This document shows positions 39,443 through 47,454 of a stretch of DNA of 64,000 nucleotides, one piece after another. The notes beneath the pieces are model-generated. The model was not told where the DNA came from. It did not search any database and saw only the letters and a list, made by a program, of their open reading frames with translations. The stretch comes from Nesterenkonia sp. E16_10 (lineage in GTDB: Bacteria; Actinomycetota; Actinomycetes; Actinomycetales; Micrococcaceae): positions 372,001 to 436,000 of the forward strand of contig NZ_JADPSA010000029.1 of NCBI RefSeq assembly GCF_017347085.1. The letters run 5' to 3'. The position numbers and the translations under genes are program-made. Each line of letters starts with the position of its first letter. Positions within the stretch are counted from its first letter, which is position 1.

Positions 39443-39838
39443 TCAGGCCTCGGTGACCTCTTCGACCTTCTCGCCCTGCTGGCGAGCAATGGTGGACTCA
39501 CGCTTCTCTTTGATGCGTGCAGCCTTGCCGTGGCGATCGCGCATGTAGTAGAGCTTCGCGCGGCGGACGTCACCGCGGGCCAGGACCTCGATCTTCTCGG
39601 TCACTGGGGAGTGCACCGGGAAGGTGCGCTCCACGCCGACGCCGAAGGACACCTTGCGGACCGTGAAGGTCTCGCCGATGCCGTGGCCCTGGCGGCCCAG
39701 GACGTAGCCCTTGAAGACCTGAACACGGGTGTTCTTGCCCTCGATGATGTTGACGTGCACGTTGACCGTGTCGCCGGGGCCGAACTCCGGGATGTCGGTG
39801 CGCAGGCTGGCGGAATCAACGAAATCAAGCTTATGCAT
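39443..39838 (-). CDS. rplS: 50S ribosomal protein L19
   Basis: A 131-residue protein at the 30S-50S interface. [25 protein letters not shown] and [23 protein letters not shown] are strongly conserved. ATG at 39838 is preceded by AAGGAG. A C-terminal acidic extension (EKVEEVTEA) is present. The 206-bp gap upstream to trmD contains no gene and may hold its own promoter. Confidence 0.97.
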   Translation of the reverse strand: MHKLDFVDSASLRTDIPEFGPGDTVNVHVNIIEGKNTRVQVFKGYVLGRQGHGIGETFTVRKVSFGVGVERTFPVHSPVTEKIEVLARGDVRRAKLYYMRDRHGKAARIKEKRESTIARQQGEKVEEVTEA

Positions 39839-40044
39839 ATGCTTCTCCTTGGACGACTGCCACAGGTCACTCGCCCGGGTTGCGACCTCTTCACGGACCG
39901 CACGCGAGGCGGCGGTCACGCCGATTCATGGCGCAGGTCAAAGCGTGAGCGACCGGATCGGGAGGAGTTCCCTTTCCGGCGGCCTGTCTGTTGACGGTCA
40001 TCCCCTATGGCAGATGGGCCGTCCAGCAGGCACGGTGGTCAATT

Positions 40045-40788
40045 CTATGCCAGATTCTGTTCCCGTGCGACCACGTGCTTGGCCCACAGATCGGGGCGCA
40101 GCTTCCGAGTCCGGATGTCCTGCTGCTGTGCCCGCCATGCGCCGATCTTTGCGTGATCACCGGAGAGCAGAATCTCGGGCACCTCGAGGCCGCGCCAGCG
40201 TGCAGGCTTGGTGTAGACCGGGTATTCCAGGAGCCCGTCGGCATGGGATTCCTCCGCGAGCGACTCCGGGTTGCCCAGCACCCCGGGGATCAGCCGGGTG
40301 ATGGCTTCGACCATGACGACGACGGCGGACTCGCCGCCGTTGAGCACGTAGTCCCCGATGGACATGGGGCGCACCTGGAAGTGCTCCGGCGCCCAGTCCA
40401 TGAGTCGCTGATCGATCCCCTCGAAGCGGCCCGGAGCGAAGACCAGGTGCTGTGCCTGGGCGAGCTCCTGGGCGGTCCGCTGGGTGAGCACCTCCCCGGC
40501 CGGGGTGGGGATGATCAGGGTCGACGGCTGGTCTGCCGCGGAAGCCTCAGGGGCCTGCCGCTGGGTGAGCACGTGTTCCAGCGCCAGCGCCCACGGTTCG
40601 GGCTTCATCACCATCCCGGCGCCTCCACCGGTGGGGGTGTCATCGACGCTGCGGTGCTTGTCGAAGCTGAAGTCCCGCAGCTGGTGCCGGTGCAGGCTGA
40701 GGAGTCCCTCGCGCTGGGCCTTGCCGATCAGGGAGAGGTCCAGGACGTCGAAGAACTCGGGGAAGATGGAGATGAGGTCGATCCGCAT
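40045..40788 (-). CDS. trmD: tRNA (guanine-37-N1)-methyltransferase
   Basis: TrmD methylates G37 of tRNAs to prevent frameshifting. The 247-residue enzyme has the start [51 protein letters not shown] and the SAM-knot region [31 protein letters not shown]. It starts 14 bp after the rimM stop, forming the usual rpsP-KH-rimM-trmD-rplS series. Confidence 0.97.
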   Translation of the reverse strand: MRIDLISIFPEFFDVLDLSLIGKAQREGLLSLHRHQLRDFSFDKHRSVDDTPTGGGAGMVMKPEPWALALEHVLTQRQAPEASAADQPSTLIIPTPAGEVLTQRTAQELAQAQHLVFAPGRFEGIDQRLMDWAPEHFQVRPMSIGDYVLNGGESAVVVMVEAITRLIPGVLGNPESLAEESHADGLLEYPVYTKPARWRGLEVPEILLSGDHAKIGAWRAQQQDIRTRKLRPDLWAKHVVAREQNLA

Positions 40789-40802
40789 GGCGGGCGGCTC
40801 GC

Positions 40803-41387
40803 TCAGAAGAGGCCGGGCGGCGGGGTCAGCACGATGCGCTGATTCTCCACGTCCACCTCGGGCACGAGCTCTTCGACGAAGGGCACCATCACGTCCTCGC
40901 CGTTGACCGCGGTGACCACGAGCAGGTCCTGCGCGGTTCCGGTGATGAGCTCCTTCAGCGTGCCCAGGGGCTTGCCTTCGGCGTCCACGCAGGCGAAACC
41001 GGCGAGCTCGTGGCTGTACCAGCCGTCGGAGTCGGACTCTTCCTCCGTGGCGACCTCGACATAGAGCGTGGATCCGCGCAGCGCCTCGGCGCCGTCGCGG
41101 TCGGTGATCTCACGGAAGCTCAGCAGGGCGATGCTCTTGTTCCAGCGCTGCCGGGTCACGGTGAGCAGCGTGGTGATCCGGTCGGCGGTCTTTTCCCCGG
41201 CGATGCGGATGACCACCGAACCGGGGGCGAGCCGCTGTTCCGGCTCGTCGGTGAAGAGTTGGGCAGTGACCTCGCCACGGATTCCGTGGGGTTTGCCGAT
41301 GCGAGCGACCCGCAGGCGCTCTGCCGTTTCCGGCTGCGCCTGCGGGTCGGTCTCATGTGCTTCCTGGCCGTTGATGCCAGCAGTCAT
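40803..41387 (-). CDS. rimM: ribosome maturation factor RimM
   Basis: RimM assists 30S head assembly by binding S19. In 194 residues: [23 protein letters not shown] (N-terminal domain) and the PRC-barrel part [36 protein letters not shown]. The end [26 protein letters not shown] is typical. The ATG at 41387 has AGGGA 8 nt upstream. Nineteen bp separate it from the KH gene. Confidence 0.96.
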   Translation of the reverse strand: MTAGINGQEAHETDPQAQPETAERLRVARIGKPHGIRGEVTAQLFTDEPEQRLAPGSVVIRIAGEKTADRITTLLTVTRQRWNKSIALLSFREITDRDGAEALRGSTLYVEVATEEESDSDGWYSHELAGFACVDAEGKPLGTLKELITGTAQDLLVVTAVNGEDVMVPFVEELVPEVDVENQRIVLTPPPGLF

Positions 41388-41406
41388 GGTGCAGTCCCTC
41401 GGTCCG

Positions 41407-41649
41407 TCAGCGGCCGCGGTCGGTGTCGACCACGTCCACGCGGACATCGCCCCCACCGGGGAGGGCGGAGACCACGGTGCGCAGTGCCTTCGCGGTGCGC
41501 CCGGCCCGGCCGATCACTCGGCCGAGATCATCCGGATGAACTCGCACCTGAAGCACGTCGTAGCGACGTCCGCCCTTACGGCGGACATCGACGTCGTCGG
41601 GTGCATCCACGATTCCGCGGACCAGGTGTTCGAGCGCGTCACTCAGCAC
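41407..41649 (-). CDS. KH-domain RNA-binding protein (KhpA/YlqC)
   Basis: A small RNA-binding protein encoded between rpsP and rimM. The KH signature is HPDDLGRVIGRAGRTAKALRTVV (given here in part: GRVIGRAGRTAKALR). I prefer GTG at 41649 (80 aa, beginning VLSDALEHLVRGIV) because GGGAG lies 8 nt upstream and the length fits the family; an in-frame ATG at 41664 (85 aa) has no such site. KhpA homologues act with a partner in cell-wall growth and RNA regulation in firmicutes. Confidence 0.92.
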   Translation of the reverse strand: MLSDALEHLVRGIVDAPDDVDVRRKGGRRYDVLQVRVHPDDLGRVIGRAGRTAKALRTVVSALPGGGDVRVDVVDTDRGR

Positions 41650-41669
41650 TGCATCAGCTCCCATGATTA

Positions 41670-42074
41670 CTATGCATTCTCCTGCGAGGCAGACTCAGCT
41701 GCATCCTCGGCAGGAGCCGGAGCCTTGGTCTTCTTCTCCTGGATGACTGAACCCTTGTTGGGAGCGACGAACGCTTCCTTCGGGGCCTTGGTCCGCAGAG
41801 TGCCCTCGGAGCCTTCGAGGCCCTTGAACTTCTGCCAGTCACCGGTGACCTTCAGCAGTGCATTGACCTGCTCGGTGGGCTGGGCGCCCACGGAGAGCCA
41901 GTACTGAGCGCGCTCGGAATCGATCTCGATCAGCGAGGGCTCCTGCGTCGGGTCATACTTGCCGATCTGCTCGATGGCGGCGCCATCCCGCTTGGTGCGG
42001 GAGTCGGCGACGACAACGCGGTAGAACGGTGCACGGATCTTGCCCATGCGCTTGAGACGAATTTTAACTGCCAC
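41670..42074 (-). CDS. rpsP: 30S ribosomal protein S16
   Basis: A 134-residue S16 with the conserved start [29 protein letters not shown] and [16 protein letters not shown]. The C-terminal ~55 residues are an extension rich in Lys, Ala and Glu, usual in actinobacteria. GTG at 42074 is the start, with GGGAG 12 nt upstream. It heads the rpsP-KH-rimM-trmD series. The 214-bp gap to ffh shows no gene. Confidence 0.97.
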   Translation of the reverse strand: MAVKIRLKRMGKIRAPFYRVVVADSRTKRDGAAIEQIGKYDPTQEPSLIEIDSERAQYWLSVGAQPTEQVNALLKVTGDWQKFKGLEGSEGTLRTKAPKEAFVAPNKGSVIQEKKTKAPAPAEDAAESASQENA

Positions 42075-42288
42075 TTGAGTGGTCCACTCCCGTTTCTTGT
42101 TTCAGGGGCGCGGTCAGGCACCGGATTGCGTGGGGACGTGCTGCACAATCGATGCGACCACTTCAGAACATTGTCCCTACGGCGGGTTTAGAGGGTGCCC
42201 TCCGTCGAACAAAGTACCTGCCTATTGTGCCAGAGATCGGCCGAACACGCGATCTGAACGGATCACCTCACCGGATGTCGGGGGCTGC

Positions 42289-43893
42289 TCAGCGCAGGTA
42301 CTTCTCGAACCCCTTGGGCAGGTTCAGGTCCTCGGGCTTGAGGTCCTTGGTGCCTGCGCCGAAGCTGGAGCCGTCCATCCGCTTGGCCGCACCCTGGGTC
42401 CGCTTGAGTTCGGCCTCCCGGGCCTCCTGTGCGGCCTTGGCCGGGTTGCCAGACTTCTTCTTGGGCTTCGGCTGGGGCTTGCGCTTCTTCGAGGCGCCTC
42501 CACCGGCGCCCATTCCAGGCATGCCACCCATCCCCGGCATTCCGCCGCCGCCTGGCATCTGAGGCATTCCCCCGCCGCCGGCCATCTTCTTCATCATCTT
42601 CTGCGCCTGGGTGAAGCGTTCCAGGAGCTGGTTGACCTCGGAGACGTGCACCCCGGAGCCCTTGGCGATACGTGCCCGGCGGGAGCCGTTGATCACCTTG
42701 GGCACATTGCGCTCATAGGGGGTCATCGAATAAATGATGGCCTCGACCCGGCCGATGGAGGATTCGTCGAACTGCTCGAGCTGCTGACGCATGCCCTGCG
42801 CGCCGGGCATCATGCCCAGCAGCTTCTTCATCGAGCCCATCTTCTTGAGCTGCTGCATCTGGCCCAGGAAGTCATCGAGGGTGAAGTCCTCCTGGTCGGC
42901 GAACTTCTGCGCCATCTTCTCGGCTTCGCCGCGATCCCAGTTGGCCTCGGCCTGCTCGACCAGGGACAGGATGTCGCCCATGTCGAGGATCCGGCGGGCC
43001 ATCCGGTCCGGGTGGAAGACCTCGAAGTCCTTCAGTCCCTCACCGGTGGAGGCGTACATGACCGGCTTGCCGGTGACCGAGGCGACCGAGAGCGCGGCAC
43101 CGCCGCGGGCGTCGCCGTCGAGCTTGGTGAGCACCACGCCGGTGAAGTTCACGCCCTCGTTGAACGCCTGCGCGGTGGTGACCGCGTCCTGACCGATCAT
43201 CGCGTCGATCACGAAGAGCGTCTCGTGGGCGCCCACGGCGGCCTTGATGTCCGCGGCCTGGCGCATCAGCTCGGCGTCGACGCCGAGCCGGCCGGCGGTA
43301 TCGATGATGATCACGTCGTGGAGCTTGTTGCGTGCCTCGGCCAGACCATCCGTGGCCACCTTGACCGGATCGCCGGTGGCGGACTCGAACTCGGAGGAGA
43401 CGCCCGGGTGCGGAGCGTAGACCGGGACCCCGGCGCGCTTTCCGCCGACCTGCAGCTGGGTGACCGCGTTGGGCCGCTGCAGGTCACAGGCGATCAGCAT
43501 CGGGGTGTGACCCTGATTCTTCAGGTGGTGCGCGAGCTTCCCGGCGAGCGTGGTCTTGCCCGCGCCCTGGAGTCCGGCGAGCATGATCACCGTCGGTGGG
43601 TTCTTGGCGAAGGCGAGCTCACGGGTCGCCCCGCCGAGGATCCCGACGAGCTCCTCGTTGACGATCTTCACGACCTGCTGACCCGGGTTCAGCGCCTGCG
43701 CGACCTCGGACCCCAGGGCGCGCGCCTTGACCTTGGCGATGAACTCACGGACCACCGGCACCGCGACGTCGGCGTCGAGCAGCGCCCGGCGGATCTCCCG
43801 AGCGGTGCCGTCGATGTCTGCCTCGGAGAGCCTCCCCTTGCCGCGGAGGTTCTTGAAGGTGGCGCTCAGGCGATCGGAGAGGGAGTTGAACAC
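42289..43893 (-). CDS. ffh: signal recognition particle protein Ffh
   Basis: Ffh binds signal sequences on ribosomes and docks with FtsY. In 534 residues: N-domain, G-domain with GLQGAGKTTLAGKLA, DTAGRLGVDAELM, TKLDGDARGG, and an M-domain beginning QMQQLKKMGSMKKLLGMMPG with SRRARIAKGSG. The C-terminal part holds Gly/Met-rich repeats (GMGG) and a Lys/Pro-rich tail. It is divergent from a glycosyltransferase gene and separated by 12.5 kb from ftsY. Confidence 0.97.
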   Translation of the reverse strand: MFNSLSDRLSATFKNLRGKGRLSEADIDGTAREIRRALLDADVAVPVVREFIAKVKARALGSEVAQALNPGQQVVKIVNEELVGILGGATRELAFAKNPPTVIMLAGLQGAGKTTLAGKLAHHLKNQGHTPMLIACDLQRPNAVTQLQVGGKRAGVPVYAPHPGVSSEFESATGDPVKVATDGLAEARNKLHDVIIIDTAGRLGVDAELMRQAADIKAAVGAHETLFVIDAMIGQDAVTTAQAFNEGVNFTGVVLTKLDGDARGGAALSVASVTGKPVMYASTGEGLKDFEVFHPDRMARRILDMGDILSLVEQAEANWDRGEAEKMAQKFADQEDFTLDDFLGQMQQLKKMGSMKKLLGMMPGAQGMRQQLEQFDESSIGRVEAIIYSMTPYERNVPKVINGSRRARIAKGSGVHVSEVNQLLERFTQAQKMMKKMAGGGGMPQMPGGGGMPGMGGMPGMGAGGGASKKRKPQPKPKKKSGNPAKAAQEAREAELKRTQGAAKRMDGSSFGAGTKDLKPEDLNLPKGFEKYLR

Positions 43894-43978
43894 GTCTGGG
43901 ATGTCCCTTGGGTCGTGGGTGAGGGCTGCGCAGCGCGACGCCGAGGGCGTCCACCGCGCAGTGGATGTACCGAGGCTC

Positions 43979-43984
43979 TAGAGT
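43979..43984 (+). promoter_or_regulatory. -10 box TAGAGT for a leaderless glycosyltransferase transcript
   Basis: TAGAGT ends 6 nt before the GTG at 43991 in the 97-bp divergent ffh region. The same spacing occurs before the ABC ATPase (19662) and ftsY genes. Confidence 0.5.
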
Positions 43985-43990
43985 ATCAAT

Positions 43991-46927
43991 GTGCGATGGA
44001 TAGACCTTCACCCCAGTGCCAACGACTCCGAGACCTCAGCCGTCACGGAGCGGGTCTCCATCACCGACGCGGATGTTGTGCATGCCGCCGCCGCAGCGCA
44101 CGGCTCCGCACTGTCGGCCGCCGAGCAGGCGCATCGAGCCGCGGCACGCAGCTGGTCGGGACCGACCCAGCACTCCGTGGCGGGCAGCCTCTACGCACAC
44201 CACGCCTCGGCTCATCTGCAGCGCGCCGAGACCCTCGCGGAGGCCGCCTCCAGGGTCACCGCCGACCCTGCGCCGCAGGAGAAGCTCCCAGCGCGCGCGG
44301 AGACGCCGACGGCGCAGTGGATCCAGGCCCTCAGCGACGCCCGGCAGCTGCCGCCCGCCGAGGCGGGAATCTCCCGCCCGGTGCTGCAGCTGCGCATCGG
44401 CCTGCTCGCCGGGCCGCGCCTGCGCGCCGGCTTCCACGGCCTGGCGCAGCTGCCCGAGATCACCGCGGAGAACTGGCAGACCGAGCTGGAGCACCTCGAT
44501 CTGCTGCTGATCGGCTCCGAGACCGAGGTCTCCCCGGATTTCCTCCTGGAGACCTTGATCCCGGCCGCGCGCGGCGCCGGGCTGCCTGTGGTGCTGGTGG
44601 TGACCTCCGGACCCGCGCTGGGCCCGTTCACGGCGCTGGCGGACAGCTGCACCCAGATCTTCGCCACAGACCCGGAGGCCGCGGCCCTGCTGCGCAGCCA
44701 CGGCCCCGAGCACCTCGAGGTGGAGGTGATCGCGCACCCGGTGAGTCCGTTGCTGCACACGCCCCTCGGGACCCGCCCCGCACGGACCCCGCTGATCGCG
44801 CTGCTGGGAACCGAACAGCTCCACCCTGCCCCGCACCTGGAGGAGCCTCAATTCATCCCGCCGCTCTTCGACGGGGCGCTGGGCTCCGGGCGCCCGACGG
44901 CGCTGGTTCCGCCTCAGCTCACACCGGCCTTCAGTCCGAGCTTCACCCCAGGCTCCGCATCGGGTTCCGCACGGGCCGGGACGCCGGAGCCCCACCCGCA
45001 TCACTTCTCGATCCCCACTGACTACGCGCCATGGACCCTGAGCCGCACCGAGGCGGCCCAGCTGGGAACCGCCGTCGAGGCGGCCCAGATGCAGCGAGCG
45101 ATGGACGTGGGACTCGCGGTCAACGCCGTGATGGATTCCCAGGCCGTGTTCGATCCGCAGATCCTGCAGCTGCAGGCCAGCGGCACGATGGTGCTCTGCA
45201 CCTATAACCAGGGAGTCAACTCCTACTATCCGCAGGTGCACATCGCGAACTCCGCGGAGGACGTCTCCAAGACCCTCGAGACGATGACGCTGGAAGAGCT
45301 GCGCCGGGCCCAGGGAGACGGGATCAGGAAGCTCTTCACCGATCACCACGGCACCGATGTGCTCAGCGGCATCGCGCGCGCGGCCGGGCTCGAGGTCGAG
45401 ACGCCCCGCGACCGGGTCCTGGTGGTGGCCGATGAGCTCACCGAGGGCCTGCGAGTCGATATCGAGTCCCAGACCCACCCGGCGGCGGAGGTCACCACCT
45501 GGGCCGCGCTGGCCGCAAACGGCACCGGCGCCGGCCCCCGGGCGGAGTCCGCACTGCCCGACCCTGGAAGCTTCGAGGTCCTGGTCCCGCTGAGTGCCGC
45601 CCGGCGCTACAGCCCGGAGTACCTGGCGGATCATGTCGCGGCGTTCCGCTATCAGGGCGCCGCGGTGACCACGAAGCTCGAGGGCAGAGCCGAGACCACC
45701 GACGACGCCGCCCACCAGCGCCGCGCAGGGGTCACCGATCTGGGCCTCTCTGCCTGGTGGCGACCCTCCCCGGAGACCCTGAGCTCCCCCGAGTCGCTGC
45801 TGGCCACCCTCGAGACGGGCTCCGCCGGCTCGGACTCGACCGTGCCGGTCTACGCCATCGATCATCTCGGACACCGGCCCGCCGGCACCCGCCGCGAGAT
45901 CGACCGCGCCCAGGGCTCCGATCTCGCCCAGGCCCGAGAGGAGTTCCGCCGCACCGCAGCGGAGCTGGGACTCGAGCTCGCCGTCGTCGTGCCGATCTAC
46001 AACAACGGCGATCATCTGCGCCATAAGGCCTTCGCCTCGCTGCGTCGATCAGGGATCTTCGAGAAGATGCATATCCTGCTGATCAACGACGGCTCCACAG
46101 ATGCCTCCACCGTGGACACCATCGAGGAGCTCGCGCATGCCTGGCCGAACGTCTCGGCCTTCCACCACTCCCTGGGCGGTTCCGGCTCCGCCTCCCGGCC
46201 GCGCAACACCGGGCTGGCGCTGAGCTGCACCGAGTTCGTCACCTACCTGGACCCGGACGACGAAGAGCTCGAGGACGGCTACTGGGAGCTGCTGGAGCGG
46301 CTGCGCGCGGAGCCGGAGGCCGACTACGCCCTGGGGACGATGGCCGTCTGGACCCGCAGATACGGCGTCCACGACTACCACCAGTGGTTCCAGCCCGGCG
46401 TCGAGCACCGCGATGGCCTGCACTGGCCGACTGCGGATGCGCTGGTGACGCTGAACTTCCGGCCGGCCTCGATCGAGGCCCTGGTCGCGCGCACCGCGTG
46501 GCTCCAGGGCCTGGGACTCGTGCAGCCGGTGGGTGCGGTCGGGCAGGACAGCTACTTCTTCCAGCAGATGTTCTTCCACACCCGGGCCTATGTTCCGGTG
46601 TACCGACCGGTGTATACCTACTATGGCGCGGTGGAGACTTCCATCGTCAATGTGATCTCACCGAACTACTTCCGCAAGTACCTGATCCTGGAGCAGGACC
46701 GGGCCGCCTGGCTGCGAGAGGTCGGCCTCTTCGAGGTCTACCTCGAGCAGCGCTTCGAGGCGTTCTTCGTCTCCTGGTACCTGCAGAAGTACAAGCGGGT
46801 GCTGCCGCAGGATCGCGACGAGGCGGCCGGGGTGCTCCGCGAGCTCATCGCCGCCTACGGGGAGGTGCGCTGGAGAGATCCCCGCGGACTGGAGTTCTTC
46901 CGCAGTCCCGAGGGACGACCTCGATGA
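43991..46927 (+). CDS. giant two-domain glycosyltransferase, copy A (GT1-like plus GT2)
   Basis: A 978-residue cytosolic protein. Residues about 365-460 (NAVMDSQAVFDPQILQLQAS to DVLSGIA) resemble the GT-B C-terminal half of CgeB/YkvP-type glycosyltransferases. From about 660 a GT-A family 2 domain begins (AVVVPIYNNGDHL) with NDGST (about 700) and the DxD-type YLDPDDEE (about 752). The part in between and the first ~360 residues show no strong motif. GTG at 43991 lacks a ribosome-binding site. Its stop overlaps the next gene as ATGA. It probably builds a wall glycan with its paralogue at 47451; acceptor and donor are unknown. Confidence 0.85.
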   Translation: MRWIDLHPSANDSETSAVTERVSITDADVVHAAAAAHGSALSAAEQAHRAAARSWSGPTQHSVAGSLYAHHASAHLQRAETLAEAASRVTADPAPQEKLPARAETPTAQWIQALSDARQLPPAEAGISRPVLQLRIGLLAGPRLRAGFHGLAQLPEITAENWQTELEHLDLLLIGSETEVSPDFLLETLIPAARGAGLPVVLVVTSGPALGPFTALADSCTQIFATDPEAAALLRSHGPEHLEVEVIAHPVSPLLHTPLGTRPARTPLIALLGTEQLHPAPHLEEPQFIPPLFDGALGSGRPTALVPPQLTPAFSPSFTPGSASGSARAGTPEPHPHHFSIPTDYAPWTLSRTEAAQLGTAVEAAQMQRAMDVGLAVNAVMDSQAVFDPQILQLQASGTMVLCTYNQGVNSYYPQVHIANSAEDVSKTLETMTLEELRRAQGDGIRKLFTDHHGTDVLSGIARAAGLEVETPRDRVLVVADELTEGLRVDIESQTHPAAEVTTWAALAANGTGAGPRAESALPDPGSFEVLVPLSAARRYSPEYLADHVAAFRYQGAAVTTKLEGRAETTDDAAHQRRAGVTDLGLSAWWRPSPETLSSPESLLATLETGSAGSDSTVPVYAIDHLGHRPAGTRREIDRAQGSDLAQAREEFRRTAAELGLELAVVVPIYNNGDHLRHKAFASLRRSGIFEKMHILLINDGSTDASTVDTIEELAHAWPNVSAFHHSLGGSGSASRPRNTGLALSCTEFVTYLDPDDEELEDGYWELLERLRAEPEADYALGTMAVWTRRYGVHDYHQWFQPGVEHRDGLHWPTADALVTLNFRPASIEALVARTAWLQGLGLVQPVGAVGQDSYFFQQMFFHTRAYVPVYRPVYTYYGAVETSIVNVISPNYFRKYLILEQDRAAWLREVGLFEVYLEQRFEAFFVSWYLQKYKRVLPQDRDEAAGVLRELIAAYGEVRWRDPRGLEFFRSPEGRPR

Positions 46928-47454
46928 CACAGGCGAACACCCCGGGCTCCGAGGGCGGATCCGCGGACCACAACGCAGCAGCCGGCACCGGCCGCGGCAG
47001 AATCGATGCGAAGGACGATCAGGCGATGACCGACACCACTCAGACCAGCGGCCGAGCCACAGCACCGGCCGAGACCGATCTCGGTGGCGCGGCCGAGACC
47101 AGAGGCGCAGCAGAGGACAGCGGCACGGCCGATCTCAGCGAGAACACCCGCGAGGTCGTCGTGGAGCTGCTCCGACAGCACCAGGCCCTGCTCACGGAGC
47201 TGCGGTGGGCCTACGATCAGCTCGAACGCGTCCAGGAGGTCGATATCGCGGCGCTCAAGCAGCGAGTCTCCGAGCTGGAGCAGCGAAGCTCCTCGCGGAA
47301 ATCGGCCAGGGCGGCGTCCGCGACGGCGACCTCGAAGCTGCGCAAGCGCGTGGAGTTCACCCTGCACCATCCCGACAAGGCCGTGCGGGTCGCGGGACGC
47401 AAGCTGGCCAGACCCTTTGAACAGGTGGCCCGCAGAGCAGGGTTCGAGCGGTGA
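46924..47454 (+). CDS. small coiled-coil protein between the two giant glycosyltransferases
   Basis: A 176-residue protein I cannot assign to a family. The first ~75 residues are Gly/Ala/Thr-rich and probably disordered. A helix with coiled-coil heptads follows (VVVELLRQHQALLTELRWAYDQLERVQEV, then DIAALKQRVSELEQR). The C-terminal part is very basic (KLRKRVEFTLHHPDKAVRVAGRKLARPFEQ). It overlaps both neighbours (ATGA and GTGA), so its translation is tied to both glycosyltransferases. A scaffold bringing the two enzymes together, or tethering them to the membrane, is my inference. Confidence 0.75.
   Translation: MTQANTPGSEGGSADHNAAAGTGRGRIDAKDDQAMTDTTQTSGRATAPAETDLGGAAETRGAAEDSGTADLSENTREVVVELLRQHQALLTELRWAYDQLERVQEVDIAALKQRVSELEQRSSSRKSARAASATATSKLRKRVEFTLHHPDKAVRVAGRKLARPFEQVARRAGFER

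Noticed and set aside
42079-45021. A 980-codon plus-strand frame across rpsP-ffh leader, ffh and the first glycosyltransferase
   Set aside because: It is antisense to ffh and then out of frame inside the glycosyltransferase gene, a high-GC shadow.
44036-46024. A 662-codon minus-strand frame opposite the first giant glycosyltransferase
   Set aside because: Glycosyltransferase motifs are on the plus strand; the other strand shows no domain.
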